DNA of 48,573 nt. Origin: an uncultured Hyphomicrobiales bacterium. GTDB lineage: Bacteria; Pseudomonadota; Alphaproteobacteria; Rhizobiales; Beijerinckiaceae. The stretch's first letter is position 1. The number at the start of each line of letters is the position of its first letter. The notes under the pieces are model-generated. The model saw only the letters and a program-made list of their open reading frames with translations. It searched no databases and had not been told where the DNA came from. The position numbers and the translations under genes were made by a program. The stretch covers positions 1 to 48,573 of the forward strand of contig CAIOVE010000075.1 of assembly GCA_903861645.1 (NCBI GenBank), in the 5' to 3' direction. Positions 15,622-26,899 of this stretch are shown here, in pieces.

Positions 15622-17382
15622 TCAGTAGCCGGCGACGCCGGTCCCGCGCTGGCGGGTGTCGGCGGCGCCCATCAGCAGGCCGTCGACCCGGTGGATCGTC
15701 TGGGCAGAGCCGAAGGCGCGCGTCGGCCTGACGCGGTGGCCCATGGCCTCCAGCAGGCGGATGGTGTCTGGCGAGACGCCGTGCTCCATCTGCAGCTCGT
15801 CCGGCAGCCACTGGTCATGGACGCGTGCGGCCTCGGAGGCCTCCGCCGCGTTCAGGCCGAAATCGACGACGTTGAGGATGATCTGAAGCACGATGGAGAT
15901 GATGCGCGAGCCGCCGGGCGAACCGGTGACGAGTTGCAGGTCGCCATCGCGCAGCACGAAGCTCGGACTCATGGACGACAGCGGCCGCTTGCGCGGACCG
16001 GGCGCGTTGGCGTCGCCGCCGGTCAGCCCATAGGCGTTGGCGGCGCCTTCGCGCGCGGCGAAATCGTCGAGTTCGTTGTTGAGAATGAAGCCCGCGCCAT
16101 CGACGACCATGCCGAGGCCGTAACTGAAATTCAGCGTGTAGGTGTTGGCGACGGCGTTGCCCTGCGCATCGACCACCGAATAATGCGTGGTCTGGTCGCT
16201 CTCATAGGGCGCGGGCTTGCCGGGCGCGATCTCGCTGGCCGGGAGCGCGCGGTTTGGCGAGATGCTCGCGCGCAGTTTCTCGGCGTAGGCCTTCGACACG
16301 AGGCCGGACAGCGGGACATGGGTGAAATCCGGGTCGCCCAGATAGAGCGAGCGATCCGCGAAGGCGAGTTTGGATGCTTCCGCGATGGCGTGGATGGACG
16401 CCGCGGAATTATGCCCATACTCGGCGAGCGGGAAGCCCTCGAGGATATTTAGAATCTGGATGACATGCGCGCCGCCGGACGAGGGCGGCGGCATGGAGAC
16501 GATCTCGCGCCCGCGATAGGTTCCGCGCACGGGCGCGCGCTCGACGGCGCGATAGGCCGCGAGGTCGTCAAGGCTCATGCGGCCGCCGGCGCGCGCCACC
16601 GCGTCGACCGTCTTGCGGGCGACATCGCCTTCGTAGAAGCCGCGTGGCCCCTCGCGCGCGATGGTTTCCAGCGTCGCGGCGAGATCGGTTTGCTTGAGAA
16701 GGTCGCCGTCGCGCAACGGCGCGCCATCCGGCCGGAAGAAGATGGCGCGGCTCGATGGATAACGGCCCAGGCGCCGCGCCGCGATGGGCAGACTGTCGGC
16801 GAGATCGGCGTCGACGATGAAACCCTCGCGCGCCAGCCTGATGGCGGGGGCGAGCAAATCCGCCAGCGTGAATTTGCCGGAGCCGTATTTCTCCACCGCC
16901 AGCGCGAAGCCGGCGACCGTGCCGGGCACGCCGACGCCGAGCCCGCTCGATTGCGACTTGCCCGGCGCGAAATTGCCGGCCTCGTCGAGAAACACTTTCG
17001 CGTCGGTGAGCGCGCCCGCCATCTCGCGATAGTCGATGGCGATGTCGCGCTTTTCCCGCGCGAGATGGATCAGCATGAAACCGCCGCCGCCGATGTTGCC
17101 CGCGCGCGGCAGGGTGACGGCGAGCGCGAAACCCGTCGCGACGGCGGCGTCGACGGCGTTGCCGCCCGCTTTCAGAACCTCGACGCCGATGCGCGAGGCC
17201 TTGTCCTCCTGGCTCGCCACCATGCCATGCCGCGCGAGCACGGGCAGCGACCGCGCGAAGGTCGAGATGATCGGCTCCGGCTCCGCCGGCGGCGCCTGCG
17301 CGAACGCCAGTCGCGGCAGGGCGAGACCGGCGGCGCCGGCGAAAAACGCGCGGCGCGATACGCCGGGGATCAGTTGCCCCAT
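15622..17382 (-). CDS. ggt: Gamma-glutamyltransferase (periplasmic)
   Basis: Cleaves gamma-glutamyl bonds of glutathione and related compounds. The 586-residue precursor has a Tat-like leader (SRRAFFAGAAGLALPRLAFA). The autoprocessing site, whose Thr becomes the N-terminal nucleophile of the small subunit, is in ESDQTTHYSVVD. RPLSSMSPSFVL and GSPGGSRIISIVLQ are hallmark small-subunit motifs, and AGNIGGGGFMLIH marks the large subunit. I prefer ATG 17382 to the TTG four codons upstream. It overlaps the end of the DUF1194 gene by 13 bases and is likely co-transcribed with it. Confidence 0.93.
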   Translation of the reverse strand: MGQLIPGVSRRAFFAGAAGLALPRLAFAQAPPAEPEPIISTFARSLPVLARHGMVASQEDKASRIGVEVLKAGGNAVDAAVATGFALAVTLPRAGNIGGGGFMLIHLAREKRDIAIDYREMAGALTDAKVFLDEAGNFAPGKSQSSGLGVGVPGTVAGFALAVEKYGSGKFTLADLLAPAIRLAREGFIVDADLADSLPIAARRLGRYPSSRAIFFRPDGAPLRDGDLLKQTDLAATLETIAREGPRGFYEGDVARKTVDAVARAGGRMSLDDLAAYRAVERAPVRGTYRGREIVSMPPPSSGGAHVIQILNILEGFPLAEYGHNSAASIHAIAEASKLAFADRSLYLGDPDFTHVPLSGLVSKAYAEKLRASISPNRALPASEIAPGKPAPYESDQTTHYSVVDAQGNAVANTYTLNFSYGLGMVVDGAGFILNNELDDFAAREGAANAYGLTGGDANAPGPRKRPLSSMSPSFVLRDGDLQLVTGSPGGSRIISIVLQIILNVVDFGLNAAEASEAARVHDQWLPDELQMEHGVSPDTIRLLEAMGHRVRPTRAFGSAQTIHRVDGLLMGAADTRQRGTGVAGY

Positions 17383-18200
17383 CGGTTGCGCCAAAGGTTC
17401 TCGCCGATCATGCAGGAGATGCGCGGCTCCTTCGCCTGCGCGCGTTGCACGAGTGGATTTGGCCGCGACGGCGCGCGGGCGATTTCACGCACGAGCTTGT
17501 TGCGCGTCGCGTCGACGAAATTGCTGGCGTTGCGAATGGAGATCATGAAGGCGTCCGGTCCGCCGATCACGCAATCCTCGTAGTAGATGTCGAGATCCTT
17601 GATGTCGGCGGGCCCGAGATACTCGCGAATGCCCACCAGCGGCAAGCCGTTGATGGTGACGCCGCGCGCCAGCGCGTCGGCGCGCGCCTGCGTCACCGGT
17701 CGGCCGTCGTTGTTGGGGCCGTCGCCGGAAATGTCGATGATCTGCCGCGCGCCCCTGAAGCCGTTGTCGTCGAACAGGCGATTGGCCGCGTCGATGGCGC
17801 CGGAGATGGATGTGCGCCGCGCGCGCCGGTAGGGCGCGTTGGCGAGCTTGTCGGCGGCGGCGCGCGCGCTCTCGGGCGAGCTGATCACGGTCCAGTCGAG
17901 CAGGAGATCCTGATCCTGATAGGAGGCCCACTGCATGTAGGCGATGGCCACCTTGCCGATCGCGTTCGACTTCAGCGCGTTGAGGAAGTTCGGCGAGGTC
18001 AGCGCCTTGACGTAGCCGTCGCGCTGCAACTCCTGCTCCACCCGATCCATGGAATAGGAAATGTCGACGCCGAAGACGAGTTCCGCGTCGACCTCGATGC
18101 CCTTGTCGCGGGCGTGGGCCGGGCCAATCGCGAGGATGGCCGCGAGCAGAGTGGCCGCGCCGAATCCGCGCGCGCGTTTCAATGCTGACCAAGGGCCCAT
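17370..18200 (-). CDS. DUF1194 / von Willebrand A-like secreted protein
   Basis: 276 residues from ATG 18200, which has GGGAGG at a good distance. It has a signal peptide (LLAAILAIGPAHA) and a VWA-like fold with the metal-site motif VFGVDISYSMD (DxSxS) at the start and IIDISGDGPNNDGRP later. The spacing of DUF1194 proteins is followed through GLPLVGIREYLGP and YYEDCVIGGPDAFM. The role is unknown; the family is exported and presumably binds a divalent metal and a protein ligand. It precedes and overlaps ggt, and is divergent from the nucleoside-transport operon. Confidence 0.85.
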   Translation of the reverse strand: MGPWSALKRARGFGAATLLAAILAIGPAHARDKGIEVDAELVFGVDISYSMDRVEQELQRDGYVKALTSPNFLNALKSNAIGKVAIAYMQWASYQDQDLLLDWTVISSPESARAAADKLANAPYRRARRTSISGAIDAANRLFDDNGFRGARQIIDISGDGPNNDGRPVTQARADALARGVTINGLPLVGIREYLGPADIKDLDIYYEDCVIGGPDAFMISIRNASNFVDATRNKLVREIARAPSRPNPLVQRAQAKEPRISCMIGENLWRNRWGN

Positions 18201-18353
18201 GTGAACCTCCCGGCTTTCCGCCTGACGCAGAATGGCACGACGCGCGGGGAGGGCAAGAGCCGCGACGCGTATTTCGCTATTGGGCGCGCGACGTCGACGC
18301 CTGGCCGATGTGAACATGCTATAGGGATAAACGATTCACGCGCCGGAGAACCC

Positions 18354-19336
18354 ATGCGATCGTGCTTTCCGCTCGCCTTGCTTGTCGTGGCCCGTCTCGC
18401 CGCGCCCGCCCTTGGCGCCGAAATCAAGCCCGCCATCGTATATGACCTCGGCGGCAAGTTCGACAAATCCTTCAACGAAGGCGCCTTTCGCGGCGGCGAG
18501 CGCTTCACGGCGGAAACCGGCGTCGCCCTGCGCGACTTCGAAATCCAGAACGACGCGCAGCGCGAGCAGGCCTTGCGGCGCTTCGCCCGCGATGGCGCCT
18601 CGCCGGTCATCGCCGTGGGGTTCAGCCACGCCGCCGCGCTCGACAAGGTGGCGCGCGACTTTCCCCAAACGCCCTTCGCCATCGTCGACATGGTCGTCGA
18701 CCGGCCCAACGTGAAATCCATCGTGTTTCGCGAGCATGAGGGCTCGTATCTCGTCGGGTTGCTGGCGGCGATGGCCTCGAAATCCGGCAAGATCGGCTTT
18801 GTCGGCGGCATGGATATTCCGCTCATTCGCAAGTTCGCCTGTGGCTACCGGCAGGGCGCGCGGCGCGCCAACCCCGGCGTCGAGATTTTCGAGAACATGA
18901 CGGGGGTGACGGGCGCCGCCTGGGCCGATCCGGTGAAGGGCGGCGAACTCGCGCGCGCGCAGATCGATCGCGGCGCGGATGTCATCTATCAGGCCGCCGG
19001 CGGCACGGGCATCGGTGTGCTGCGCGCCGCGGCCGACGCGGGCAAGCTCGGCGTCGGCACCGACGCCAACCAGAACGGATTGTTTCCCGGCCATGTGCTG
19101 ACCTCGATGCTCAAGCGCGTCGACAACGCCGTCATCCGCGCTTTTTCCACCGCGCGCGCGGGGACGTGGACGAGCGGCGTCGAAAGCCTTGGCCTGCGCG
19201 AGGAGGGCGTCGGCTGGGCGCTCGACGACAATAACCGCGGGCTCGTCACCCCGGCGATGAAGGACGCCGCCGACCGCGCCGTCGACGCGATCGTGTCGGG
19301 CGACATCGTCGTGCACGACTACATGGCGGATTCGCG

Positions 19337-19349
<13 letters not shown>
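18354..19349 (+). CDS. BMP-family ABC transporter substrate-binding protein (nucleoside type)
   Basis: 331 residues from ATG 18354 with GGAG seven to eight bases upstream. The signal peptide is LALLVVARLAAPALGA. The Bmp/Med signature is clear: YDLGGKFDKSFNEGAFRG, VGFSHAAALDKVA, FREHEGSYLVGLLAA, GKIGFVGGMDIP and GADVIYQAAGGTGIGVL. This family (PnrA, BmpA) binds purine and pyrimidine nucleosides in the periplasm. First gene of the operon that goes on to transport ATPase, permeases and nucleoside-degrading enzymes, which strongly supports a nucleoside ligand. It overlaps the ATPase start by 13 bases. Confidence 0.92.
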
Positions 19350-20868
<1,519 letters not shown>

Positions 20869-20872
<4 letters not shown>

Positions 20873-21912
20873 TCGCGCGGCTGGGGCGCGGCGTCCCGGA
20901 ACCGGCCGCCGTGGGGCTGGCGGCGCTCGTCGCCATGGCCGTCTGCGCGGCGGCCATCGGCGAGAATCCCCTCGGTCTGTTGCGCGCGTTGGTTCTTGGC
21001 GCCCTTGGCGACACGGAAGGGCTGGCCTTCACCCTCTATTACGCGACGGATTTCATTTTCGCGGGGCTCGCTGTGGCGGTCGCCTATCGCGCGGGCCTGT
21101 TCAACATCGGCGTTGAAGGCCAGTCGCTCGTCGCGGGCGTGGGGCTGGCGCTCGCCGCGCTGGCGAGCGGCGGCGCGCCGTCGTGGCTGGCGATTCTCGT
21201 GGCGAGTCTCGCGGCGATGGTGTTCGGCGCGGCGTGGGCGCTCGTGCCGGGCTGGCTGCTCGCGCGGCGCGGCGGCCATGTCGTGATCACCACCATCATG
21301 TTCAACTTCATCGCCAGCGCGCTGTTGTCCTGGCTGCTGGTCGATCCGATGCGCGCGCAAGGCTCCATGCAGCCGGAGACGCGGCCGTTTCCGCCGGGCG
21401 CGAGCCTGTTGCGCCTCGACGACGCGCTGGTGGTGCTGGGTCTGTCGCCGACCGGCTCGCCGTTGAACGCGAGCCTCGCGCTGGCGCTCGCGGCGATGGT
21501 CGCCGCGCATGTGTTTCTCTTTCGCTCGCGGCTGGGCTTCGAGACGCGCGTGTTCGGCGCCAGCCCGACCGCGGCCCATTACGCGGGCGTGGCCTCGACG
21601 CGCGTCATTCTTATCGCGATGGGTCTTTCGGGCGCGCTCGCCTCCGGCGTCGCGATCAATGAACTGCTCGGCGCGCAGAACCGCCTGATCCTCGATTTTT
21701 CCGGCGGCGCCGGTTTCGTCGGCATCGCCGTCGCGTTGCTGGCGGGCAATCGTCCGCTCGCCATCGCGCCCGCGGCCTTGCTGTTCGGATTTCTCTATCA
21801 GGGCGGGGCGGCGCTCGGGCTGGATTATCCTCGGGTGTCGCCGCAGATCGTCACGGCGGCGCAGGGCGTCATGGTGCTGCTGATCGGCGGCCTCCTGGGG
21901 CGACGGCGGTAG
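20869..21912 (+). CDS. ABC transporter permease, nucleoside uptake (first subunit)
   Basis: 347 residues, GTG start overlapping the ATPase stop. Eight to ten membrane helices in the BPD_transp_2 (branched-chain amino acid/ribose type) family. YRAGLFNIGVEGQSLVAG is the hallmark cytoplasmic/membrane motif, and GASPTAAHYAG is the EAA-like loop that contacts the ATPase. The paired downstream permease forms the heterodimeric channel, as in YufP/YufQ and NupB/NupC systems. Confidence 0.9.
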
Positions 21913-21914
21913 CG

Positions 21915-22817
21915 ATGGCCATGGAAAACATCCTTTCCTTTCTTGGCGCGGCGTTGCGGCTGTCGACGCCGCTCATCTACGCCTGCCTCGCGGGTCTCTG
22001 GTCCGAGCGGGCGGGCGTGATCGACGTGGGGCTGGAAGGCAAGATGCTCGCCGGCGCCTTCGCCGGGGCGGCGGTCGCCGCGCTGACGGGCGATGTCGGG
22101 ATCGGTCTTGCCGCGGCGGTCGCCGCTTCGATGACGCTCGCGGCCGCGCAGGGCTTCGTGGAGGTGGAGCGGGGCGGCGACCAGATCGTTTGCGGCATGG
22201 CGGTCAACATGATCGGCGCGGGGGTCACGGCCTTCGTCGGCGCGGCGCTGTTCGCGGAAGGCGGCCGAACGCCCGCGTTGCCGCGAGAGGCGCGCGTGTT
22301 GCCGTTCGTCTGGGGACAGGACGCGCTGACGCTGGGCGCCTTTGGCGTTGCCGCCATCACCGCGTTTATCCTGTATCGGACGCGGTTCGGCCTGCGTCTG
22401 CGCGCGGCGGGCGAGAATCCCCGCGCGCTCGACGCCGCTGGCGGCTCGGTGCGCGCGACGCGCCACGCGGCGGTGGCCGTTTGCGGCCTGCTCTGTGGGC
22501 TGTCGGGCGCCGATCTGTCGCTCGCGCAGGCGGCCGGGTTCCTGCCCGCCATGACGGCGGGCAAGGGCTTCATCGCGCTGGCGGCGCTTGTTTTCGCTAA
22601 ATGGCGGCCTGGCGCCGCCCTGGCGACCTGTCTGCTGTTTGGCGGGCTCGACGCCGCGGCCATCCGGATGGAGGGCGCGCCCTTGCCGTTTCTGGGCGTC
22701 ATTCCGACGCAGGCGTTTCAGGCCTTGCCTTATTTGATGACGGTCGTGCTATTGGCGGGCTTTGTCGGCGGGGCGCGTCCGCCGGCGGCCGCGGGCCAGC
22801 CCTACCGCCGGGAGTAA
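21915..22817 (+). CDS. ABC transporter permease, nucleoside uptake (second subunit)
   Basis: 300 residues, about eight to nine membrane helices. SERAGVIDVGLEGKMLAGAF is the second-subunit counterpart of the conserved permease motif, and AAGENPRALDAAGGSV is the ATPase-contact loop. ATG 21915 and ATG 21921 are both possible starts. Two bases separate the gene from the first permease stop, and the cdd start follows after four bases. Confidence 0.9.
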   Translation: MAMENILSFLGAALRLSTPLIYACLAGLWSERAGVIDVGLEGKMLAGAFAGAAVAALTGDVGIGLAAAVAASMTLAAAQGFVEVERGGDQIVCGMAVNMIGAGVTAFVGAALFAEGGRTPALPREARVLPFVWGQDALTLGAFGVAAITAFILYRTRFGLRLRAAGENPRALDAAGGSVRATRHAAVAVCGLLCGLSGADLSLAQAAGFLPAMTAGKGFIALAALVFAKWRPGAALATCLLFGGLDAAAIRMEGAPLPFLGVIPTQAFQALPYLMTVVLLAGFVGGARPPAAAGQPYRRE

Positions 22818-22821
22818 TCGC

Positions 22822-23247
22822 ATGGATGTGCTCGACCGGATGTTCGAGGCCGCGAAAGCGGCGCGGGACAGGGCCTACGCGCCCTATTCGCGCTTCCCCG
22901 TCGGCGCGGTCGTCGTGACGGAAACCGGCGCCCTGTTCGTCGGATGCAATGTCGAGAACGCCGCCTATCCCAACGGGCTCTGCGCCGAGGCGGTGGCGAT
23001 CGGGCAGATGGCGGTTGCCGGGGAGCGGCGAATCACGGACGTTATGGTTCTGGGCGCCGGCGATGAGCCGATTACGCCCTGTGGCGCCTGTCGACAAAGG
23101 CTTCTCGAGTTTTCGCGCGACGATACGCGGGTCCATCTTGTTAATATTTCGGGGCGAAAAGATACGGTATTATTGACCGATCTGTTGCCCCGCGCATTCA
23201 GCCGCAGGCAGCTTGACGATCTGGCAAGGGAAAACAACCAGCGATGA
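22822..23247 (+). CDS. cdd: Cytidine deaminase
   Basis: 141 residues from ATG 22822; the upstream in-frame part overlaps the permease gene. Hydrolytic deamination of cytidine and deoxycytidine to uridine and deoxyuridine. Zinc and catalytic motifs are complete: NVENAAYPNGLCAEA (catalytic Glu and first Cys) and PCGACRQ (two Cys ligands). The length fits the small homotetrameric class. Its stop overlaps the next start (ATGA). Confidence 0.94.
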   Translation: MDVLDRMFEAAKAARDRAYAPYSRFPVGAVVVTETGALFVGCNVENAAYPNGLCAEAVAIGQMAVAGERRITDVMVLGAGDEPITPCGACRQRLLEFSRDDTRVHLVNISGRKDTVLLTDLLPRAFSRRQLDDLARENNQR

Positions 23248-24065
23248 GCGAGCAATCCGACGCCGCCTTCGAGGTCATCCAGTCGCGTGGCGTCACCGAT
23301 GGCGTCGACGTCGCCTTCATCCTCGGCACGGGTCTTGGCAACATGGCCGACGCGGTCGAGAATCCCGTGTCGATTCCCTACGCGGATTTGCCGGGCTTTC
23401 CCGAGCTCACCGTCTCCGGTCACGATGGCAATCTGGTGATCGGCAAGCAGGAGGGCGTCAATGTCGCCTACATGCAGGGCCGATCGCATTACTACGAACG
23501 CGGCCAGCCCAACTGCATGGAGGTTCCGCTGGAAACGCTCGCCTTGCTCGGCGCGCAGATCGTGGTGCTGACCGCGGCCGTCGGTTCGCTGAACGCGGAT
23601 TTCTATCCCGGCAACCTGATGCTGGTCACCGACCATATCAACCTGAACGGCATGAACCCGCTGATTGGCGCCAAGGGCGATGGCGGCTTCGTGTCGATGG
23701 TCGACGCCTATGACCAGCGATTGCAGCGGCGGTTCAAGCGGGCGACGCTTTCGTCGGGGGTCAATATTCGCGAAGGCGTCTATATGTGGTTCTCGGGCCC
23801 GACCTTCGAGACGCCCTCGGAGGTCAAGATGGCGCGCATGCTTGGCGCTGATGTCGTCGGCATGTCCATCGTCCCCGAGGTCATTCTCGCCCGGCGCATC
23901 GGCCTGCGCGCCGCGGCGGTCGTCATCGTGGCCAATTTTGGCGCGGGCTTCCAGGGCGGCAATCCCAGCCACTCGGAAACACGACAGGTCGCGGCGCAAG
24001 GCGCCATCACGCTGAAACGCCTGATCCGCGGCTTTCTGCGCATCAAGGAAGCGGAGCCGCAATGA
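23244..24065 (+). CDS. Purine-nucleoside phosphorylase (trimeric, PunA type)
   Basis: Phosphorolysis of (deoxy)guanosine and inosine to the free base and (deoxy)ribose 1-phosphate. 273 residues. Typical motifs: FILGTGLGNMADAV (phosphate loop), VAYMQGRSHYYERG, VLTAAVGSLNADFYPGNLM, YMWFSGPTFETPSEVKMA and GADVVGMSIVPEVILAR. Its length and motifs match the low-molecular-mass trimeric class rather than hexameric DeoD. It overlaps both cdd and deoC by four bases. Confidence 0.92.
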   Translation: MSEQSDAAFEVIQSRGVTDGVDVAFILGTGLGNMADAVENPVSIPYADLPGFPELTVSGHDGNLVIGKQEGVNVAYMQGRSHYYERGQPNCMEVPLETLALLGAQIVVLTAAVGSLNADFYPGNLMLVTDHINLNGMNPLIGAKGDGGFVSMVDAYDQRLQRRFKRATLSSGVNIREGVYMWFSGPTFETPSEVKMARMLGADVVGMSIVPEVILARRIGLRAAAVVIVANFGAGFQGGNPSHSETRQVAAQGAITLKRLIRGFLRIKEAEPQ

Positions 24066-24805
24066 GCGCGCTCGCGCGCCGCGCGCTGGCGTCGCTCGAT
24101 CTGACCGATCTTTCGGACGCCTGCACCTTCGAGGCCGCCGCCAATCTCGTCGCGCGGGCGCGCACGATTCATGGTCCGGTCGCGGCTGTTTGTCTCTGGC
24201 CGCAATATGCCTCCATGGCGCGCGAGCGCCTGCGCGGGTCCGGCGTCGCGGTCGCGACGGTCATCAACTTTCCCGCCGGCGGCGAGGATATCGAGCGCGT
24301 CGTCGACGATATCCACGAAGCGTTGCGCGACGGCGCGGACGAGATCGATCTCGTCATTCCCTGGCGGGCGCTGAAACGCGGCGACGAGCGGCTCGCGCGC
24401 GACATGATCGGCGCGGCGCGGGACGCGATACCGTCGGGCCGTCGCCTGAAGACGATCCTCGAAACCGGCGAACTGGGCGATCCCGACCTGATCGCGCGGG
24501 CGAGCGACATCGCCATCGCCGCCGAAGCGGATTTCCTGAAAACATCGACGGGCAAGACGCCGATCTCCGCGACGCCCGCGGCGGCGCGGGTCATGCTGGA
24601 GCGCATCTGCGCCAGCGGCAAGCCGGTTGGCTTCAAGGCGTCGGGCGGCGTGCGCACGCTCGCCGACGCGGCTGTCTATCTGGCGCTCGCGGATGAGATC
24701 ATGGGGCCGGCGTGGGCCACGCCCGCGACCTTCCGTTTTGGCGCCAGCGGCCTGCTCGACGCGCTGCTCGCCGACATCGCGGACGAACCGCCCGCTCGCG
24801 CGTGA
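24062..24805 (+). CDS. deoC: Deoxyribose-phosphate aldolase
   Basis: Splits 2-deoxyribose 5-phosphate into glyceraldehyde 3-phosphate and acetaldehyde. 247 residues with a TIM-barrel pattern. The Schiff-base lysine is in DFLKTSTGKTP, and a second conserved Lys is in VGFKASGGVRT. DEIDLVIPW and LKTILETGEL also match the family. It lies between purine phosphorylase and thymidine phosphorylase with ATGA/GTGA overlaps, so it is in the same transcript. Confidence 0.94.
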   Translation: MSALARRALASLDLTDLSDACTFEAAANLVARARTIHGPVAAVCLWPQYASMARERLRGSGVAVATVINFPAGGEDIERVVDDIHEALRDGADEIDLVIPWRALKRGDERLARDMIGAARDAIPSGRRLKTILETGELGDPDLIARASDIAIAAEADFLKTSTGKTPISATPAAARVMLERICASGKPVGFKASGGVRTLADAAVYLALADEIMGPAWATPATFRFGASGLLDALLADIADEPPARA

Positions 24806-26124
24806 TCCCGCCGCAGGAAATCATTCGTCGCAAGCGCGATGGCGGCGCTCTGACCACCGGAGACATCGCGGAATTCGTGGCGGGGCTTTCGAGCGGCGCC
24901 ATCACCGAGGGGCAGGTCGCGGCCTTCGCCATGGCGGTGTTCTTTCGCGGCATGAACCGCGACGAATGCGTGGCGCTGACCGACGCCATGACGGCCTCGG
25001 GCGCCGTGCTCGACTGGTCCAGCGCCGGGCTGCATGGCCCCGTGCTCGACAAACATTCGACGGGCGGCGTCGGCGACAATGTCAGCCTGATGCTGGCGCC
25101 CATGATCGCCGCGGTTGGCGGTTTCGTGCCGATGATTTCCGGACGCGGGCTCGGGCACACGGGCGGCACGCTCGACAAACTCGAAAGCATCGCGGGTTAT
25201 AACGCGACGCCCGACGCGCGCCTGTTTCGCGACGTCGTGCGAACGGTTGGCTGCGCGATCATCGGTCAAACAGCCGATCTCGCGCCCGCCGACCGGCGCT
25301 TCTACGCGATCCGCGACGTGACGGCGACGGTGGAATCCATTCCGCTGATCACCGCTTCAATTCTGTCGAAAAAGCGCGCGGCGGGCCTCGATGGCCTCGT
25401 CATGGACGTCAAGGCGGGATCGGGCGCCTTCATGAACGATCCCGCCGAGGCGCGCGCGCTGGCGCGCAATATTGTCGATGTCGCCAACGGCGCGGGGTTG
25501 TCGACCAACGCGCTGGTCACCGACATGAACGAACCGCTGGCGAGCGCGGCGGGCAACGCGCTCGAGGTCGCCAACGCGATCGAGTTCCTGACGGGCGCCC
25601 ACCGCGACCCGCGTCTTTACGAGGCGACCCTGGCGCTTGGCTGCGAACTCATGACGCTGGGCGGTCTGGCGGCGACCCGCGTCGAGGCGCGCGAGGGGCT
25701 GTCGCGGGCGCTCGACAGCGGCGTGGCGGCGGAGAAATTCGCGCGCATGGTTCATGCCCTTGGCGGACCCGCCGATATTCTGGAGCGCGCGGACCGGTTG
25801 CCGCGCGCGCCCGTCGAGCGGGTCGTCACCGTGGAAACGGGCGGCTATCTCGCGGGCGTCGATACGCGCGCCATCGGACTCGTCGTTCTTTCGCTTGGCG
25901 GTGGACGGGCGCGGGCCGACGCGGCCATTGATCACGCCGTCGGCCTGAGCGGCTTCGCGCGCATTGGCGACGAAATGCCGGTGGGCTCCATTCTCTGCCG
26001 CGTGCACGCGCGCGACGAAGACGCCGCCATGATCGCCACGCGCGCCATTCGCGCGGCGTGCCACGTGGCGCCCGAACCGCCGCCCGCGCGCCCGGTCGTC
26101 ATCGAGCACGTCGGGCGTTTCTAG
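24802..26124 (+). CDS. deoA: Thymidine phosphorylase
   Basis: Phosphorolysis of thymidine and deoxyuridine. 440 residues from the GTG that overlaps the deoC stop (GTGA); longer in-frame starts lie inside deoC. The substrate and phosphate sites are visible: KHSTGGVGDNVSLMLAP, SGRGLGHTGGTLDKLES, DVTATVESIPLITASILSKK and MDVKAGSGAFM. It closes the nucleoside operon. No phosphopentomutase (deoB) gene is present in this window, so that step must be encoded elsewhere. Confidence 0.94.
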   Translation: MIPPQEIIRRKRDGGALTTGDIAEFVAGLSSGAITEGQVAAFAMAVFFRGMNRDECVALTDAMTASGAVLDWSSAGLHGPVLDKHSTGGVGDNVSLMLAPMIAAVGGFVPMISGRGLGHTGGTLDKLESIAGYNATPDARLFRDVVRTVGCAIIGQTADLAPADRRFYAIRDVTATVESIPLITASILSKKRAAGLDGLVMDVKAGSGAFMNDPAEARALARNIVDVANGAGLSTNALVTDMNEPLASAAGNALEVANAIEFLTGAHRDPRLYEATLALGCELMTLGGLAATRVEAREGLSRALDSGVAAEKFARMVHALGGPADILERADRLPRAPVERVVTVETGGYLAGVDTRAIGLVVLSLGGGRARADAAIDHAVGLSGFARIGDEMPVGSILCRVHARDEDAAMIATRAIRAACHVAPEPPPARPVVIEHVGRF

Positions 26125-26141
26125 CGGAGCGACGGCCGCGT

Positions 26142-26846
26142 TCAGGCGGCGGCGGTTTTGGCCGCGGCGCCGCGCGCCATGGACGCCAGCGCCTCGTCGA
26201 CAGACTGGACGTCGCCGAAATTCTGATAGAAGGCGTTGAGCGAGGCGTTGTGGATTTCGTCGCTGCTGGTGGCGTTGGCGTCCGAAATCATCAGCGTCTT
26301 GAAGTTGAGCATGCAGGCGTCGCGCGCGGTGCTCTCGCAGCAGACCTGCGTCGCCGTGCCGGCGATCAGCAACGTGTCGAAGCCACGCGCGCGCAGGAAG
26401 CGCTCAAGCTCGGACGAACCATGAATGAAGGCGCTGAAGCGCTTCTTCACCATGCGGGTGTCCTCGGGTTTTGGCTCGAGCAGCGGCCACAGTTTATGGC
26501 CTTCCGCCGCCTCGTCCATGCTGGCGTAGCGCATCTTGGCGCGGTCCAGCGTGTTAAGGTGCAGATGGTAGGTCGACCAGCTCTCCCACGTGTCGTTGGT
26601 GGAGTTCTGAATCCAGACGACATGTCCGCCCATGGCGCGCACGCCGGCGGCCAGCCGGTTGACCGCCGGCACGATTTCGCGCGCCGCGGGCGTCTCGGCC
26701 ATGTAGCCGGGCGCCATGAAGTGGTTCTGCATGTCGATGACGACCAGCGCCGTCTTGCGCGGGTCGATGGAGTCGAAGGGATGCGGCCGTCCGGCGCGCC
26801 GGGTCACGGCGGCGATCGTGTCGGGCGAAAGCTTGATCTTGTGCAT
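26142..26846 (-). CDS. Isochorismatase-family cysteine hydrolase
   Basis: 234 residues. The catalytic triad is in place: Asp in ALVVIDMQNHFM, Lys in VKKRFSAFIHGS, and Cys in GTATQVCCESTARDA with the typical cis-peptide region before it. The family cleaves C-N bonds (N-carbamoylsarcosine, ureidoacrylate, nicotinamide) or vinyl-ether bonds. The size and the long insert with WESWSTYHLHL fit the ureidoacrylate/carbamoyl amidohydrolase group better than nicotinamidase. AGGAG precedes the ATG. It follows an SDR gene on the same strand and converges with deoA. Confidence 0.85.
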   Translation of the reverse strand: MHKIKLSPDTIAAVTRRAGRPHPFDSIDPRKTALVVIDMQNHFMAPGYMAETPAAREIVPAVNRLAAGVRAMGGHVVWIQNSTNDTWESWSTYHLHLNTLDRAKMRYASMDEAAEGHKLWPLLEPKPEDTRMVKKRFSAFIHGSSELERFLRARGFDTLLIAGTATQVCCESTARDACMLNFKTLMISDANATSSDEIHNASLNAFYQNFGDVQSVDEALASMARGAAAKTAAA

Positions 26847-26899
26847 TTAGACAATCTCCTGATTACGATCCGGCGGGGCAAGCAAATTCCGGCCCAGCG

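Noticed and set aside
15524-15811. Upstream extension of the GNAT gene
   Set aside because: The added residues overlap the end of ggt and do not resemble acetyltransferase sequence; the internal ATG at 15523 gives the family's normal length.
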